Below are positions 8,132 through 17,348 of a stretch of 64,000 nucleotides of DNA, piece after piece. The notes under the pieces were generated by a model. That model saw only the letters and a program-made list of their open reading frames with translations. It ran no database searches and had not been told where the DNA came from. Both the position numbers and the translations under genes were made by a program. The first letter of the stretch is position 1, and the number at the start of each line of letters is the position of its first letter. This DNA is from Clostridium aminobutyricum (GTDB taxonomy: Bacteria > Bacillota > Clostridia > Peptostreptococcales > Anaerovoracaceae): NCBI RefSeq assembly GCF_017255415.1, contig NZ_JAFJZZ010000002.1, positions 1-64,000 on the forward strand, read 5' to 3'.

Positions 8132-8160
8132 ATAATACCAAATTTTTAGCATTTTATCAA
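8132..8160 (-). promoter_or_regulatory. Sigma-A promoter of the abfD-like gene
   Basis: On the minus strand, TTGATA (8155-8160) and TATTAT (8132-8137) are separated by exactly 17 bases, about 70 bases before the start codon. The gene is therefore likely transcribed separately from the sigma-54-type operon upstream. Confidence 0.75.
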
Positions 8161-8250
8161 CATTCGATATATATACCACGTATATTTCTTTTTAAACTCC
8201 AATAAATGTAAATCCTCCGGCATTGCCGGAGATTCTGCACGTACAATAAA

Positions 8251-8289
8251 AATGAGTCAATGTGCTTTTTTAAGACACCTTGACTCATT
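8251..8289 (-). terminator. Terminator of the large bcd-to-CoA-transferase operon
   Basis: AATGAGTCAA pairs with TTGACTCATT around a 19-base loop, with T-rich sequence on the minus-strand side. A second short hairpin (CCGGCATTGCCGG) follows at about 8216-8231. Together they close the transcript after the CoA-transferase gene. Confidence 0.8.
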
Positions 8290-8394
8290 CTTTAATAACC
8301 ATGTAAGCATTGTTTTTTGCTGTTATGTATATTTAATCCATTGCAGCTTTGCTTTAACGGCTGCCACTTTCAACTAATCAACTTTTCTTCCGGT

Positions 8395-9714
8395 TTACTT
8401 AATATAAATCTGTCCTGCATTTCTTCTATATTCATCAAATTCTTGCTTCAGCTGTTCCCTGAATTTCGGATGGGCAATATTGATCAAAGCCTCACACCGC
8501 TGGGTGAGGTTTTTGCCAAACAAATCGGCAATACCATATTCCGTCACCACATAGTGTACGTCTTGTCTGGTTGTGGTTACGGGAGTCCCTGTTTTCAGCA
8601 CAGCCACAATTCGAGATACGGTTCCGTCTTTGGCTGTGGATGGCAATGCAATAATCGGCTTTCCATGCTTTGACTGCTCCGCACCTCTTAAAAAGTCCAA
8701 CTGCCCTCCTACTCCTGAAAACATTTTACTTCCGATAGAATCAGCCACAACCTGTCCCATCAAGTCCACTTCGATTGCGGAATTAATCGCTATGACATTA
8801 TCATTTTGCGCTATTACGCCCACATCATTTGTATAATCAACCGGCATCAGTTGAATCATCGGATTATAATCCACATATTGATAAAGTTCTTTTGTCCCTT
8901 GAACAAAGGTTGCAACAATTTTACCCTTGTCAATATTCTTTCGACTTCCGTTAACAACTCCTGTTTCCACCAGATGAATCAGATTATCGGAGAAAACCTC
9001 CGTATGTATTCCCAAGTCTTTTTTATCTTCTAAAAATTTTAAAATTGCGTTAGGGACGGTTCCCTGGCCCATTTGAAGCGTAGCACCGTCTTCAATCAAG
9101 GTTGAAATATGATAGCCGATTTTTTCTGCAATCTCATCTTCACTTGATATAAGAGGGATTTCATAAATGTCTTCATCATATTCCACAAAATAATCTATCT
9201 CAGAAACGTGAATTTTCGTTTCACCGCATAAGTGCGGCATCTTTTTATTCACCTGCGCAATCGAAATTCTCGCTTTCTCTGTAATGACTCGAGTCTGGTC
9301 GCAGGAAGTCCCCATATTCACATATCCTTCCTCATCCGGCGGCGTCACTTGAATGAAGGCGACATCAACGGGGATATTACCCTCTCTGATGGCAATGGGC
9401 TGTGCATAAAAATGAATCGGGATCATTTCACCTCTGCCTTCTTGACAGCATTTTCTGGTATTTTTACCTATAAAAAATGTATTCACCTCAAAATGTCCAA
9501 AACAATCTTCTGCGGCATAAGGTGCATCCCCGATATTCAATCCCTGACAAATCTTAACGCCTTGAAACTGTTCTTTCATTTCCACCAGTTTCTTAAACAA
9601 ATATTGGGGTTCTGCGGCCGCATGAGCAGGGAAAATCGTTTCTCCGTTTTTTATTTGGCTTAATGCCTCTTCCGCCGTTACAATTCTGCTCTCATATATT
9701 TCTTTCCACTCCAT
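8395..9714 (-). CDS. abfT: 4-hydroxybutyrate/butyryl-CoA:acetate CoA-transferase family (AbfT/Cat2)
   Basis: The 439-residue class I CoA-transferase matches the AbfT/Cat2 family in length and order. GIHTEVFSDNLIHLVETG contains Glu239, which aligns with the Glu that forms the glutamyl-CoA thioester. QMGQGTVPNAI and the C-terminal Gly-rich GVGGQLDFLRGAEQS motif of the CoA site are present. It moves CoA from acetyl-CoA or another donor to a carboxylic acid. Here it is the last gene of the operon and is probably the enzyme that activates the hydroxyacid substrate. Which acid is not determined: 4-hydroxybutyrate, a 2-hydroxyacid and butyrate are all plausible. Confidence 0.85.
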   Translation of the reverse strand: MEWKEIYESRIVTAEEALSQIKNGETIFPAHAAAEPQYLFKKLVEMKEQFQGVKICQGLNIGDAPYAAEDCFGHFEVNTFFIGKNTRKCCQEGRGEMIPIHFYAQPIAIREGNIPVDVAFIQVTPPDEEGYVNMGTSCDQTRVITEKARISIAQVNKKMPHLCGETKIHVSEIDYFVEYDEDIYEIPLISSEDEIAEKIGYHISTLIEDGATLQMGQGTVPNAILKFLEDKKDLGIHTEVFSDNLIHLVETGVVNGSRKNIDKGKIVATFVQGTKELYQYVDYNPMIQLMPVDYTNDVGVIAQNDNVIAINSAIEVDLMGQVVADSIGSKMFSGVGGQLDFLRGAEQSKHGKPIIALPSTAKDGTVSRIVAVLKTGTPVTTTRQDVHYVVTEYGIADLFGKNLTQRCEALINIAHPKFREQLKQEFDEYRRNAGQIYIK

Positions 9715-9746
9715 GATTGATAAATCCTTTCTTATTCAAGCAGCAA

Positions 9747-10187
9747 CTACCTCATTGCCAAAGTCACATCACCTTGACAGGCTAATACACCGTCGTTATA
9801 TACTTTTGCACTGCAAGTAACGATTGCTTTTTCTGCTTTTTCAAATGATATTTCCGAATGGACCTCTACCGTGTCCCCCGGTTTGATCTTGCTCAGAAAT
9901 TTTACTTTATCAATTCCTATAAACAGCGGAATCTTATTGGCATATCTTTCACAAGACAAAATTAAAATATCGGATGCCTGAGCCATTATTTCTACGGTAT
10001 ATACGCCGGGAAGCACCGCTTCTTCCGGAAAATGCCCTTTAAAAATTTCTCGTGAAGGCTCTACATAAAAGGCAGCCACAATACTTTTTTCCGTTTCCAT
10101 CTCCAGTACTTCATCAATTAAAAGCATGGGGTCTCTATGAGGAATAACCTTTTTAATGTCATCTTTGTTCATGATTATGTTACGCAT
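9747..10187 (-). CDS. FabZ-like hotdog-fold dehydratase in a catabolic operon
   Basis: This 146-residue protein has the FabZ core: IPHRDPMLLIDEV near the N-terminus and GHFPEEAVLPGVYTVEIMAQ, which holds the catalytic His and Glu. It is a paralog of the biosynthetic fabZ at 37882-38307, but it sits between the 2-hydroxyacyl-CoA dehydratase activator and the CoA-transferase. I chose the start at 10187, preceded by GAGGAGGACGACA; it overlaps the activator gene by eight bases, implying translational coupling. It may hydrate or dehydrate a CoA ester or act as a thioesterase. Its true substrate is unknown. Confidence 0.8.
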   Translation of the reverse strand: MRNIIMNKDDIKKVIPHRDPMLLIDEVLEMETEKSIVAAFYVEPSREIFKGHFPEEAVLPGVYTVEIMAQASDILILSCERYANKIPLFIGIDKVKFLSKIKPGDTVEVHSEISFEKAEKAIVTCSAKVYNDGVLACQGDVTLAMR

Positions 10188-10971
10188 TGTCGTCCTCCTC
10201 TTTATTGAATATTTCATACGCAAATACAGCTGCACCGATGGCTCCCGCCGCTTGTGAATGCGGTACAACTTCCACTTCACACCCTAATTCCGCGGATAAC
10301 GCCTGAACGAGATTGGCGTTTAATGCCACTCCGCCGGTCATGACCACTTTGGGCGAATAACCGACTCTGTTGCACATACCAGTTACCCTCTTTGCAATAG
10401 CCACATGCGCACCTCTTGCAACGTCCTCCAGTTTCTCTCCTGCGGAAAGTCTTGATATGACTTCACTCTCTGCAAAAACGGTACAGACATTGCTAATTGA
10501 AATGTTTTTCGTAGATTTCTCGGCCATCGCAGACAGATCACTTAATTCACAGCCTAATACTCTAGCCATTACCTCCATAAACCGTCCTGTCCCTGCGGCA
10601 CATTTTTCATTCATGACAAAGTTTTGCACTTTGCCTTCGCTGTCAAGCTTAATTACTTTTGCATCCTGTCCACCGATATCAACAATGGTACTTACATTCC
10701 CAACTAAGTAATGGACTCCTTTGGCATGGCAAGTGATTTCAGTAATCTGTCGGTCCGCGTTTTTTAAGTTCATCCTTCCATACCCTGTGGCCACAGTAAA
10801 CTGAATATCCTCTAACGTAATTTTTGCCTGTGACAGGGCATCCTCAAGAGCGGTCTGATATGCATTCGTACCCGTTCCTAAATTGATCACGGACACAGCT
10901 GCCAGTTCTCCGTTATCATTAATAATGGCAACCTTTGACGACGATGATCCTATATCAATTCCCAAAAACAT
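10180..10971 (-). CDS. 2-hydroxyacyl-CoA dehydratase activator (HgdC/HadI-like ATPase)
   Basis: The 263-residue protein belongs to the BadF/BcrAD/HgdC ASKHA ATPase family. GIDIGSSSSK at the N-terminus is the phosphate-1 motif and VDIGGQDAK is phosphate-2. Cys124 (NEKCAAGTGRF) and Cys163 (NVCTVFAESE) are the residues that hold the [4Fe-4S] cluster shared between two subunits of the homodimer. Family members use ATP to inject one low-potential electron into the dehydratase, which then acts for many turnovers. It is encoded directly after its partner subunits. The ends and motifs look intact. Confidence 0.92.
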   Translation of the reverse strand: MFLGIDIGSSSSKVAIINDNGELAAVSVINLGTGTNAYQTALEDALSQAKITLEDIQFTVATGYGRMNLKNADRQITEITCHAKGVHYLVGNVSTIVDIGGQDAKVIKLDSEGKVQNFVMNEKCAAGTGRFMEVMARVLGCELSDLSAMAEKSTKNISISNVCTVFAESEVISRLSAGEKLEDVARGAHVAIAKRVTGMCNRVGYSPKVVMTGGVALNANLVQALSAELGCEVEVVPHSQAAGAIGAAVFAYEIFNKEEDDNA

Positions 10972-10989
10972 TTCTCATTCTCCTATCCA

Positions 10990-12117
10990 TTAAATTAGCA
11001 TTTCCGTAAAGCTTTGTACTCTTGTTCGGATCTGTTCAAAAGAAGTAATCTGCTGATCAATTTCAAGGTAAAGCATCGGAATACCCGCTGCTTCTATTTC
11101 AGCCTTGTATATAGGGTAGTCAAATTCTTCCGGATCACAAAACTTCATCATAAATACGACGATGGCATCTGCTTTCTTTTCCTTTTTCATATCAATAAGC
11201 ATCTGACCTCTGGTTTTCTGCTCTTCATAGAGAAACGTGTCTCCCCGCTGGTCTGCCATTCTATAGGCCATTTTTTCAAACACGCTGCCTTCCTTTCGCG
11301 ACGGAGTCCTCCATTGTCTGGATTCCTGCGCTAAGTCGTCTCCAACAAAAGCAATGTGATTTTCCTCAAAGATTTCCAGGATTTCAACCGGTTCCGCTAT
11401 CAGTCCCGTAGGAATCACTTTAATGCCTTTGAATTTCTTTATCGGTTCCTGTTTCAATCCTTCAATAATCGCTTTCATGTCTTCTTTATAGGATGCCTTA
11501 TCTAAGAATTGCCCGGCTTTAATAATCAGATGCCTGGTTCTTGCTCCTATGATCTCAGGATGGTCCGCCGCGACTTCTGTAAACATCCGCATTGTATCTC
11601 TATAGTCTTCATACAAATCAAACGCTTTTTCCAACTTGTCGTCTGATAGTTGAATTTCCAGCAGCTTTTCCACTTCGCCTTTCACACGATTAAATTCATT
11701 CACCAAGTATTCAAATCCACAGTCAAGGGTTCGGTTTTGCGGATACACGATAGGAATAATAGGAATTTGAGGAACCGCAACCTTCCAATTTTCACAGACA
11801 CACTTTAAGGTGTCACAAAAAGTAGGAAGTATAATACCTTTTAGCATGCTATAGGTGCCTTTCATGCCATACTCCATATTGGAGCGCATAATGGAGCAGC
11901 AAAAACTTTGCAAATATTTATCCGCCAATTGAAGTTCTGTGTTGCCTCCCCACATACCGATAGGAATTGCACCAGCAGCATAAATAATTTCTTCCGGTGT
12001 ATGAATAGGGAAGCACCCAACCATAGGTTTTCCCGTATTTTTGATGGTATCTGCCACTGTCTTGGATGGATGCAGAGCTGCTATTTCTAATTTTTGAATG
12101 ATCTCTTTATAACTCAT
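10990..12117 (-). CDS. 2-hydroxyacyl-CoA dehydratase, beta-type subunit (HadC/HgdB-like)
   Basis: The 375-residue subunit follows recalled HadC of Clostridioides difficile over its full length. GCFPIHTPEEIIYAAGAIPIG is near residue 35, CDTLKCVCENW near 105, and MMKFCDPEEFDYP near 320. The conserved cysteines in FCCS, CDTL and KFCDPEE are candidates for cluster ligands. With the next subunit upstream it forms the heterodimer that removes water from (R)-2-hydroxyacyl-CoA by a ketyl-radical mechanism. The gene starts two bases after the stop of the alpha-type gene. Substrate (lactyl, 2-hydroxybutyryl, 2-hydroxyisocaproyl, 2,4-dihydroxybutyryl or other) cannot be read from the sequence. Confidence 0.9.
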   Translation of the reverse strand: MSYKEIIQKLEIAALHPSKTVADTIKNTGKPMVGCFPIHTPEEIIYAAGAIPIGMWGGNTELQLADKYLQSFCCSIMRSNMEYGMKGTYSMLKGIILPTFCDTLKCVCENWKVAVPQIPIIPIVYPQNRTLDCGFEYLVNEFNRVKGEVEKLLEIQLSDDKLEKAFDLYEDYRDTMRMFTEVAADHPEIIGARTRHLIIKAGQFLDKASYKEDMKAIIEGLKQEPIKKFKGIKVIPTGLIAEPVEILEIFEENHIAFVGDDLAQESRQWRTPSRKEGSVFEKMAYRMADQRGDTFLYEEQKTRGQMLIDMKKEKKADAIVVFMMKFCDPEEFDYPIYKAEIEAAGIPMLYLEIDQQITSFEQIRTRVQSFTEMLI

Positions 12118-12119
12118 TT

Positions 12120-13346
12120 TTAGCCTCTCCTCTTTAACTCTTTATTTTCTTCCATCATTTCTACTAATGCCTGCACTCTGGTTTCATACTGTGCCTCTGA
12201 AAAATTTCGAGGATCAGTCTGGTCGCCATCAAAAACAACGGAAGGAATACCCGTCATCTCCGTCACCCGACGCTGTACCTCATATTGTCTGAAATCCATT
12301 AGTTTGCAGCTTCTATTTGAATGGTAGATGATACCGTCCAAACTGAAATCATCCACCAATTTTGAGACATTCTGTGTATCATACTCCAAATTTCTGTTGG
12401 CATAGTTTGATGCATATGCCTTTGCCATACCGTTTAAGTCATTCTTTTCATACCGTATATTCCATGATTCAGGGTAAGTAGAAGTAACCATATTGATCCC
12501 ATACTTCTTTAGTGTTTTAAATGTAGTGGATAAATGCGGCCAACAGGCAATTCCATCCCACATGACTCTATATTGTTCTTCCGCCGAGTTCCAAGGCCCT
12601 TTTCCTGCTTTCGCCTTTGCTTCCAGTTCGTCATGCCACAATTTAAATAAGGTTTCTCCATCTTTGTTTCCCCGCATGCAAACAATCATCGCCATGTAGT
12701 TAAACATGTCGAACCCATTTAACGGAGAAGGCGTAAATTTAGCCCAATCAGTGGCTTTTTTCCACCATTCACAAGTCTTATTGGACAGTTCCATCACTTC
12801 CCCAAGCTTGTCATAGTCAAATTTTTTCTGGGTAAAATCTTCTAACCGTTTAATGGCATATTCGATTTGCCCTCTCATGTATTGAATGCTGTGCTGCGGA
12901 ACATCATAGGTATGATTGAAAGGCATGTCAAACATGATTAAAGGGATATTCAATTGCTTCGCTATGTTCTCATACCACTTGATGACCGTATTGCAAATAT
13001 TGCTGCAGCAGAAAATCAAATCCGGCTGGGGTATATCCTGTGCTTCCGCATGCTTTAACTCCACATAGCCCATATTCACTCTTGCATAGGAACAGATGTC
13101 CGCAGAATATCCCTTCCCCTCGGAATGTTCTATAAAGTGCAAGGCTTCTTTGCGTGCTCCTATTGCTGCCGCATGGTTCTCCGGGTAGACCGTCGTTAAG
13201 TCCATGGTTTCAAGCAACTCTTGAGGAGAAATAGAGGTTGCCCATACCACAGGCTTTCCATCCGCTTTTGCTTGCAAGGCGTCTTCATAATGTTTTGCAA
13301 CTAAGCTATTTAGCAAATCTTTTGATGTCATTTGTTTTTCGTCCAC
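12120..13346 (-). CDS. 2-hydroxyacyl-CoA dehydratase, alpha-type subunit (HadB/HgdA-like)
   Basis: The 408-residue protein aligns from end to end with recalled HadB. VVWATSISPQELLETMDL and YPENHAAAIGARK are near residues 35-65. ADICSYARVNMG (Cys85), DLIFCCSNICN (Cys113, Cys114, Cys118) and YHSNRSCKLMDFRQYE near 345 provide the conserved cysteines. Family members bind one [4Fe-4S] cluster per subunit. It is the first of the three dehydratase genes and begins 14 bases after crt. Together with the FabZ-like gene and CoA-transferase it forms the distal half of the operon. Confidence 0.9.
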   Translation of the reverse strand: MDEKQMTSKDLLNSLVAKHYEDALQAKADGKPVVWATSISPQELLETMDLTTVYPENHAAAIGARKEALHFIEHSEGKGYSADICSYARVNMGYVELKHAEAQDIPQPDLIFCCSNICNTVIKWYENIAKQLNIPLIMFDMPFNHTYDVPQHSIQYMRGQIEYAIKRLEDFTQKKFDYDKLGEVMELSNKTCEWWKKATDWAKFTPSPLNGFDMFNYMAMIVCMRGNKDGETLFKLWHDELEAKAKAGKGPWNSAEEQYRVMWDGIACWPHLSTTFKTLKKYGINMVTSTYPESWNIRYEKNDLNGMAKAYASNYANRNLEYDTQNVSKLVDDFSLDGIIYHSNRSCKLMDFRQYEVQRRVTEMTGIPSVVFDGDQTDPRNFSEAQYETRVQALVEMMEENKELKRRG

Positions 13347-13360
13347 TTTGCAAATCCTCC

Positions 13361-14128
13361 TTATCTATTCTTAAAAACAGGCTTTCTTTTTTCAATAAAA
13401 GCACGCATGCCTTCCCGCTGATCGTATGTATTAAAAAGCTTGCACCATTGTTCTGATTCGATGTCAATTCCTTTATTCTGATCCGGCTCATCCAATCCCT
13501 GACGAATTATTTCCTTTGCCATGCGAATGGCTAAAGGACCTCGGGCGGCAATTCGTTTTGCTAATTTTATTGCTTCATCATATACCTGTTCCTCTTTCAC
13601 TACTCGATTTACAAGTCCCATTTGAAAAGCTCTTTCGGCCGTTACCACATCCCCTGTAAAAATTAATTCTTTTGCAAAGGCTTCTCCTACAATTCTTGGT
13701 ACTCTGATAGTGCCTCCGCCTCCCGGGAAGATGCCTAGCGTTACTTCGGGAAATCCCATTTTTGCATTTTCACCGGCAATCCGAATATCTGCTGCCATAG
13801 CGAGTTCCATACCGCCACCCAGAGCATAGCCCTCAATGGCGGCAATCGTTGGAATAGGAACCTCCGCTATTTTGTTATATGTTGGAGAAAAAGAAAATTT
13901 TCTAGCTTCCTCTTCACTGCATTCTGCCATATCTTTTATATCCGCACCTGCTGCAAAATTTTTCTCGCTATAAAAAATAATACATCTAACATTATCATCG
14001 TTTTTAATAGCTTCGATGTAATCGTCCATTTCATCTATAATTGTTCTGCTGAGTGCATTTAAAGCTTCCGGCTTTTCTATGCTTATTACAGCTATGCCAT
14101 CTTCTTTTTTTAAGTTCACTTGACTCAT
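13361..14128 (-). CDS. crt: Enoyl-CoA hydratase (crotonase)
   Basis: The 255-residue crotonase-fold enzyme has both catalytic glutamates in the usual motifs: GGGMELAMAAD and GFPEVTLGIFPGGGGT. The oxyanion-hole segment is FAAGADIKDM. It interconverts crotonyl-CoA and 3-hydroxybutyryl-CoA, feeding the hbd and thl products next to it. The start at 14128 follows TAGGAGATTGAAA and lies ten bases after the hbd stop. A longer in-frame extension reaching into hbd lacks a ribosome binding site. Confidence 0.92.
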   Translation of the reverse strand: MSQVNLKKEDGIAVISIEKPEALNALSRTIIDEMDDYIEAIKNDDNVRCIIFYSEKNFAAGADIKDMAECSEEEARKFSFSPTYNKIAEVPIPTIAAIEGYALGGGMELAMAADIRIAGENAKMGFPEVTLGIFPGGGGTIRVPRIVGEAFAKELIFTGDVVTAERAFQMGLVNRVVKEEQVYDEAIKLAKRIAARGPLAIRMAKEIIRQGLDEPDQNKGIDIESEQWCKLFNTYDQREGMRAFIEKRKPVFKNR

Positions 14129-14138
14129 TTTCAATCTC

Positions 14139-14993
14139 CTATTCGTAATCGTAGAAACCTGCTCCAGTCTTTCTTCCGAGTCTTCCTGAATCAACTAATC
14201 TGACAATCTGCGGACTCGGTCTAAATCGCTCCCCATACGCATCAAATAAAATTTTATCTACGTTTAGATTCAAGTCATGGCTTGTAATGTCAAGAAGGGC
14301 AAAGATTCCCATCGGGTGTCCTAAACCATATTTGCAGATTTTATCCACATCCTCCGGTGTACACACACCTTCCTCTACCAATCGGCAAGCTTCCAAATAC
14401 ATACAATGGAAAATTCGATTTAAACCGAATCCAACTACATCTTTTACTCTCACCGGTTCTTTTTCGATCTTTGTTAGTAGATCTACCACGGCATCGGTTG
14501 TTTCCGTATCCGTCAATAAACCCGGAATAACTTCCACCAATTTCATCACGCTTGCAGGAGAGTTAAAGTGGGTTCCAAGGAACTTGCCTTTTCTTTCTTT
14601 GCCAACCGCAGCTGCCAATTTTGTAATGGGAATAGAAGAAGTATTGCTTGCTAGAATTGTACTTTTTTTGCATATTTCATCCAGCTGCTTAAAAATGTTA
14701 TTCTTTACTTCCAGGACTTCAAGTGCTGCCTCTATGACCAAATCACAGTCCCTCATGTCTTCGATACTGCCGGTTGCACAAACCCGGGCAAGGGTAGCCT
14801 CCTTGTCGGTTTCGGAAATTTTGCCTTTTTTTATGCTTTTATCTAAAATTGCCGCCTGCTTTTCTTTCCCACGGATAGCAAGTTCATCTGTCGTGTCGCT
14901 TAAAACGGTCTCCAGCCCGGCTCTTGCAAAGCATAACGCAATTTCCGCTCCCATCATGCCGGCACCTACAACCCCAACTTTATTTATCATCAT
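14139..14993 (-). CDS. hbd: 3-hydroxybutyryl-CoA dehydrogenase
   Basis: The 284-residue protein begins with the Rossmann motif VGVVGAGMMGAEIAL. It contains ASNTSSIPITKLA, the Ser/Asn site, and GTHFNSPASVMKLVE, where the catalytic His of HF.(N/S)P lies. The C-terminal helical domain includes FGLNRIFHCMY and ends RKTGAGFYDYE. It oxidises (S)-3-hydroxybutyryl-CoA to acetoacetyl-CoA with NAD(P)+, or the reverse in butyrate formation. Two adjacent ATG codons are possible starts; the ribosome binding site is GGAAGG. Confidence 0.93.
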   Translation of the reverse strand: MMINKVGVVGAGMMGAEIALCFARAGLETVLSDTTDELAIRGKEKQAAILDKSIKKGKISETDKEATLARVCATGSIEDMRDCDLVIEAALEVLEVKNNIFKQLDEICKKSTILASNTSSIPITKLAAAVGKERKGKFLGTHFNSPASVMKLVEVIPGLLTDTETTDAVVDLLTKIEKEPVRVKDVVGFGLNRIFHCMYLEACRLVEEGVCTPEDVDKICKYGLGHPMGIFALLDITSHDLNLNVDKILFDAYGERFRPSPQIVRLVDSGRLGRKTGAGFYDYE

Positions 14994-15024
14994 CTTCGTT
15001 TCCTTCCTTTACGATTTGCATTCC

Positions 15025-16224
15025 TTATTCGCTGATGTTTTCAATGAGCGTCGATACCCCGATTCCGCCGCCGCAGCAGGAGGAAAACATGCCGTATTTA
15101 GCCCCGCGTCTCTGTAATTCTTTCATGGTAAAGATGCAAACTCTTGTACCGGAGGCACCATTTGGATGACCGAATGCAATCGCTCCTCCATTTGGATTCC
15201 AATCTTCCATATTCATTTTTTCCCCGGTTAGTTCTTCCATCTGCTTGATTACACTTAAATTCTGGGCGGCAAAAGCCTCATTGCACTCAAATACATTAAT
15301 ATCGCTCATCTTCAAATCCATTTTATCTAGGATTTTACAATTAGAATAAGCCGGTCCGATTCCCATGATTTTAGGATCAACCCCAACATCTACCCCATAT
15401 ATCCATTTCGCAATAGGCTTATAGCCTAACTCTTTCGCTTTTTCCGCACTCATCATCAGAACAAAAGCGGCACCGTCATTTCTTCCTGACGCATTTCCGG
15501 CGGTAGTCACTCCATCAGGGTTTACCGGTTTCAATTTTGCCAGTCCTTCCAAAGTGGTATCCCCTCTGGGATGTTCATCCGTGTCAATAACGGTTCCGGC
15601 ATCCTTCTTGCCATACTTTACGGTAATAGGCAAGATTTCTTCTTTGAAATATCCTTTTTGAATCGCTTCGCTGGCTCTTTTCTGACTTCTCAGGGCAAAT
15701 TCGTCGCACGCTTCACGAGAGATTCCCCAAATCTTTGCCATGAAGTCCGATACTTCAATCATGGAGATGTCATCTTCATCTATGGGAGACAATCGTACTG
15801 GTGCCGCCGCAGGCGGTATGGCCTTGTATGGTTCAATGTAGGTGGAAAATTTCCGATAAGCCTGACTATAGGTCTCGCCGCCACCAACAATAGCTGTATC
15901 AATTATTCCTGCTTGAATTTGTACTGCTGCATTGTTAATGCAAGCGATTGCAGAACCGCACTGCATTTCAATAAAAGTGGCGGACGTTTCGTAAGGTAAT
16001 CCCGCATAAAGAGAGGCATACCGTGCAAAATTCGGGGTATTGGCATCGCCAAATGCGCTCCCCGCAAATACTGCATCTACTTTACCTTTCTCCAATATCC
16101 CGGTCTTTTCACACAATCCCTTTATGGTCATGCCCGCAAGCTGAACAGATGTTAAATTTTTAAAGCCTCCGCCCATTCTTCCAAAAGCTGTGCGCATACC
16201 CTCTACAATTACTACTTCTCTCAT
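15025..16224 (-). CDS. thl: Acetyl-CoA acetyltransferase / thiolase family
   Basis: The 399-residue thiolase has the nucleophilic Cys89 in IEMQCGSA, NEAFAAQ near 320, GHPNGASGTR near 350 and SSCCGGGIGV near 385, so the Cys-His-Cys machinery is complete. Several motif residues differ from the usual biosynthetic thiolase: EMQCGSA instead of N.VCGSG, GHPNG instead of GHPIG, and CCGGG instead of C.GGG with a hydrophobic residue. It probably cleaves acetoacetyl-CoA to two acetyl-CoA or condenses them. The deviations leave room for a longer or branched 3-ketoacyl-CoA. Confidence 0.9.
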   Translation of the reverse strand: MREVVIVEGMRTAFGRMGGGFKNLTSVQLAGMTIKGLCEKTGILEKGKVDAVFAGSAFGDANTPNFARYASLYAGLPYETSATFIEMQCGSAIACINNAAVQIQAGIIDTAIVGGGETYSQAYRKFSTYIEPYKAIPPAAAPVRLSPIDEDDISMIEVSDFMAKIWGISREACDEFALRSQKRASEAIQKGYFKEEILPITVKYGKKDAGTVIDTDEHPRGDTTLEGLAKLKPVNPDGVTTAGNASGRNDGAAFVLMMSAEKAKELGYKPIAKWIYGVDVGVDPKIMGIGPAYSNCKILDKMDLKMSDINVFECNEAFAAQNLSVIKQMEELTGEKMNMEDWNPNGGAIAFGHPNGASGTRVCIFTMKELQRRGAKYGMFSSCCGGGIGVSTLIENISE

Positions 16225-16258
16225 TTTTTCTCCTTTTCATCCTTCCTTGCCATAGCAT

Positions 16259-17335
16259 CTATTCTTCGCTATCCCATAATTCCATGATTTCAGGAATTAC
16301 CTTCTTCAAATCTCCTTCAATAGCATAATCAGCTAATTTCATCATTGGGCACTCGGGATCTTTATTAATCGCAATGATGATATCCGAGTTCTGCATGCCC
16401 GCCAAATGCTGAATGGCTCCCGATATTCCGCATGCAAAATAAATAGCTGGTTTTACGGTTGTACCAGTCTGTCCTACCTGATGCGTTGGATCAATCCATC
16501 CCGCATCAACAGCAGCACGAGATGCACCTACAACTCCGCCTACTTTCTTTGCAAATTGATTCATCAATTCAAATCCTGATGCATTCCCAAGGCCTCTTCC
16601 TCCTGAGCAAATAATATCCGCATCTGTCAGTGAAACAATTTCTTTAGCAGCCTTTACCACTTCTAAAACTTCCACCGTTATGTCTGCTTTTGTCAGATTA
16701 ACTTCAAGTTCAACACGATTGCCTTGTACGCCTTCCACTTTTTCTCTCTTGCTCATAACTCCTGGTCTTACAGTTGCCATCTGAGGTCTTGTTCTAGGGG
16801 TTACAATTGTAGCCATTAGGTTACCACCAAATGCAGGTCTTGTTTGTTTTAGTCCAGTGCTTGTGTCGTTTCTATCAAGACCATTTGTAACAGCTGTCGT
16901 ATTTTTTTCAAGATAATTAATATAATTAGCGACATTGACATCAAGTCTGGTACAATCTGCTGTTAATCCTGTATTCAATCTTGCTGCAGCTCTAGGTGCA
17001 AGGTCTCTGCCAATATGAGTAGCACCAAACAAAACAATTTCCGGCTTATGTTCAATAATCGCCTCTACTAGTACGTTTGTATATCCATCAGTCGTATAGT
17101 TTTCAAGTAAAGCATCCTGCGCTACATAGACCTCATCTGCACCATATGCATAAAGTTCATTCACCAGTCCATCCACATTATTTCCTACTAGAACTGCACA
17201 AACTTTTGTGTCTCCGCCAATTTCTCTTGACAATTTATATCCTTCACCCAGCAGCTCAAGAGCAACATTCATCAACTTCCCATGCCGTTGTTCTGCAAAA
17301 ACCCATACGTTTTTATAGTCCTGTAAATTCACCAT
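16259..17335 (-). CDS. etfA: Electron transfer flavoprotein, alpha subunit
   Basis: The 358-residue EtfA has the C-terminal FAD-binding domain with [45 protein letters not shown] and [10 protein letters not shown]. An insertion near 140-165 precedes [13 protein letters not shown], as in other clostridial EtfA proteins. With EtfB and Bcd it forms the complex that in butyrate-forming Clostridia reduces crotonyl-CoA with NADH while reducing ferredoxin by flavin-based electron bifurcation. The low-potential ferredoxin would also feed the dehydratase activator in this operon. A degraded second copy of its start is at 28480-28513. Confidence 0.93.
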   Translation of the reverse strand: MVNLQDYKNVWVFAEQRHGKLMNVALELLGEGYKLSREIGGDTKVCAVLVGNNVDGLVNELYAYGADEVYVAQDALLENYTTDGYTNVLVEAIIEHKPEIVLFGATHIGRDLAPRAAARLNTGLTADCTRLDVNVANYINYLEKNTTAVTNGLDRNDTSTGLKQTRPAFGGNLMATIVTPRTRPQMATVRPGVMSKREKVEGVQGNRVELEVNLTKADITVEVLEVVKAAKEIVSLTDADIICSGGRGLGNASGFELMNQFAKKVGGVVGASRAAVDAGWIDPTHQVGQTGTTVKPAIYFACGISGAIQHLAGMQNSDIIIAINKDPECPMMKLADYAIEGDLKKVIPEIMELWDSEE

Positions 17336-17348
17336 TTCTATACTCCTC

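Noticed and set aside
14287-15117. 276-residue plus-strand frame
   Set aside because: Antisense shadow of hbd and the thl end; Ser/Pro-rich, no ribosome binding site, and both real genes have intact catalytic motifs.
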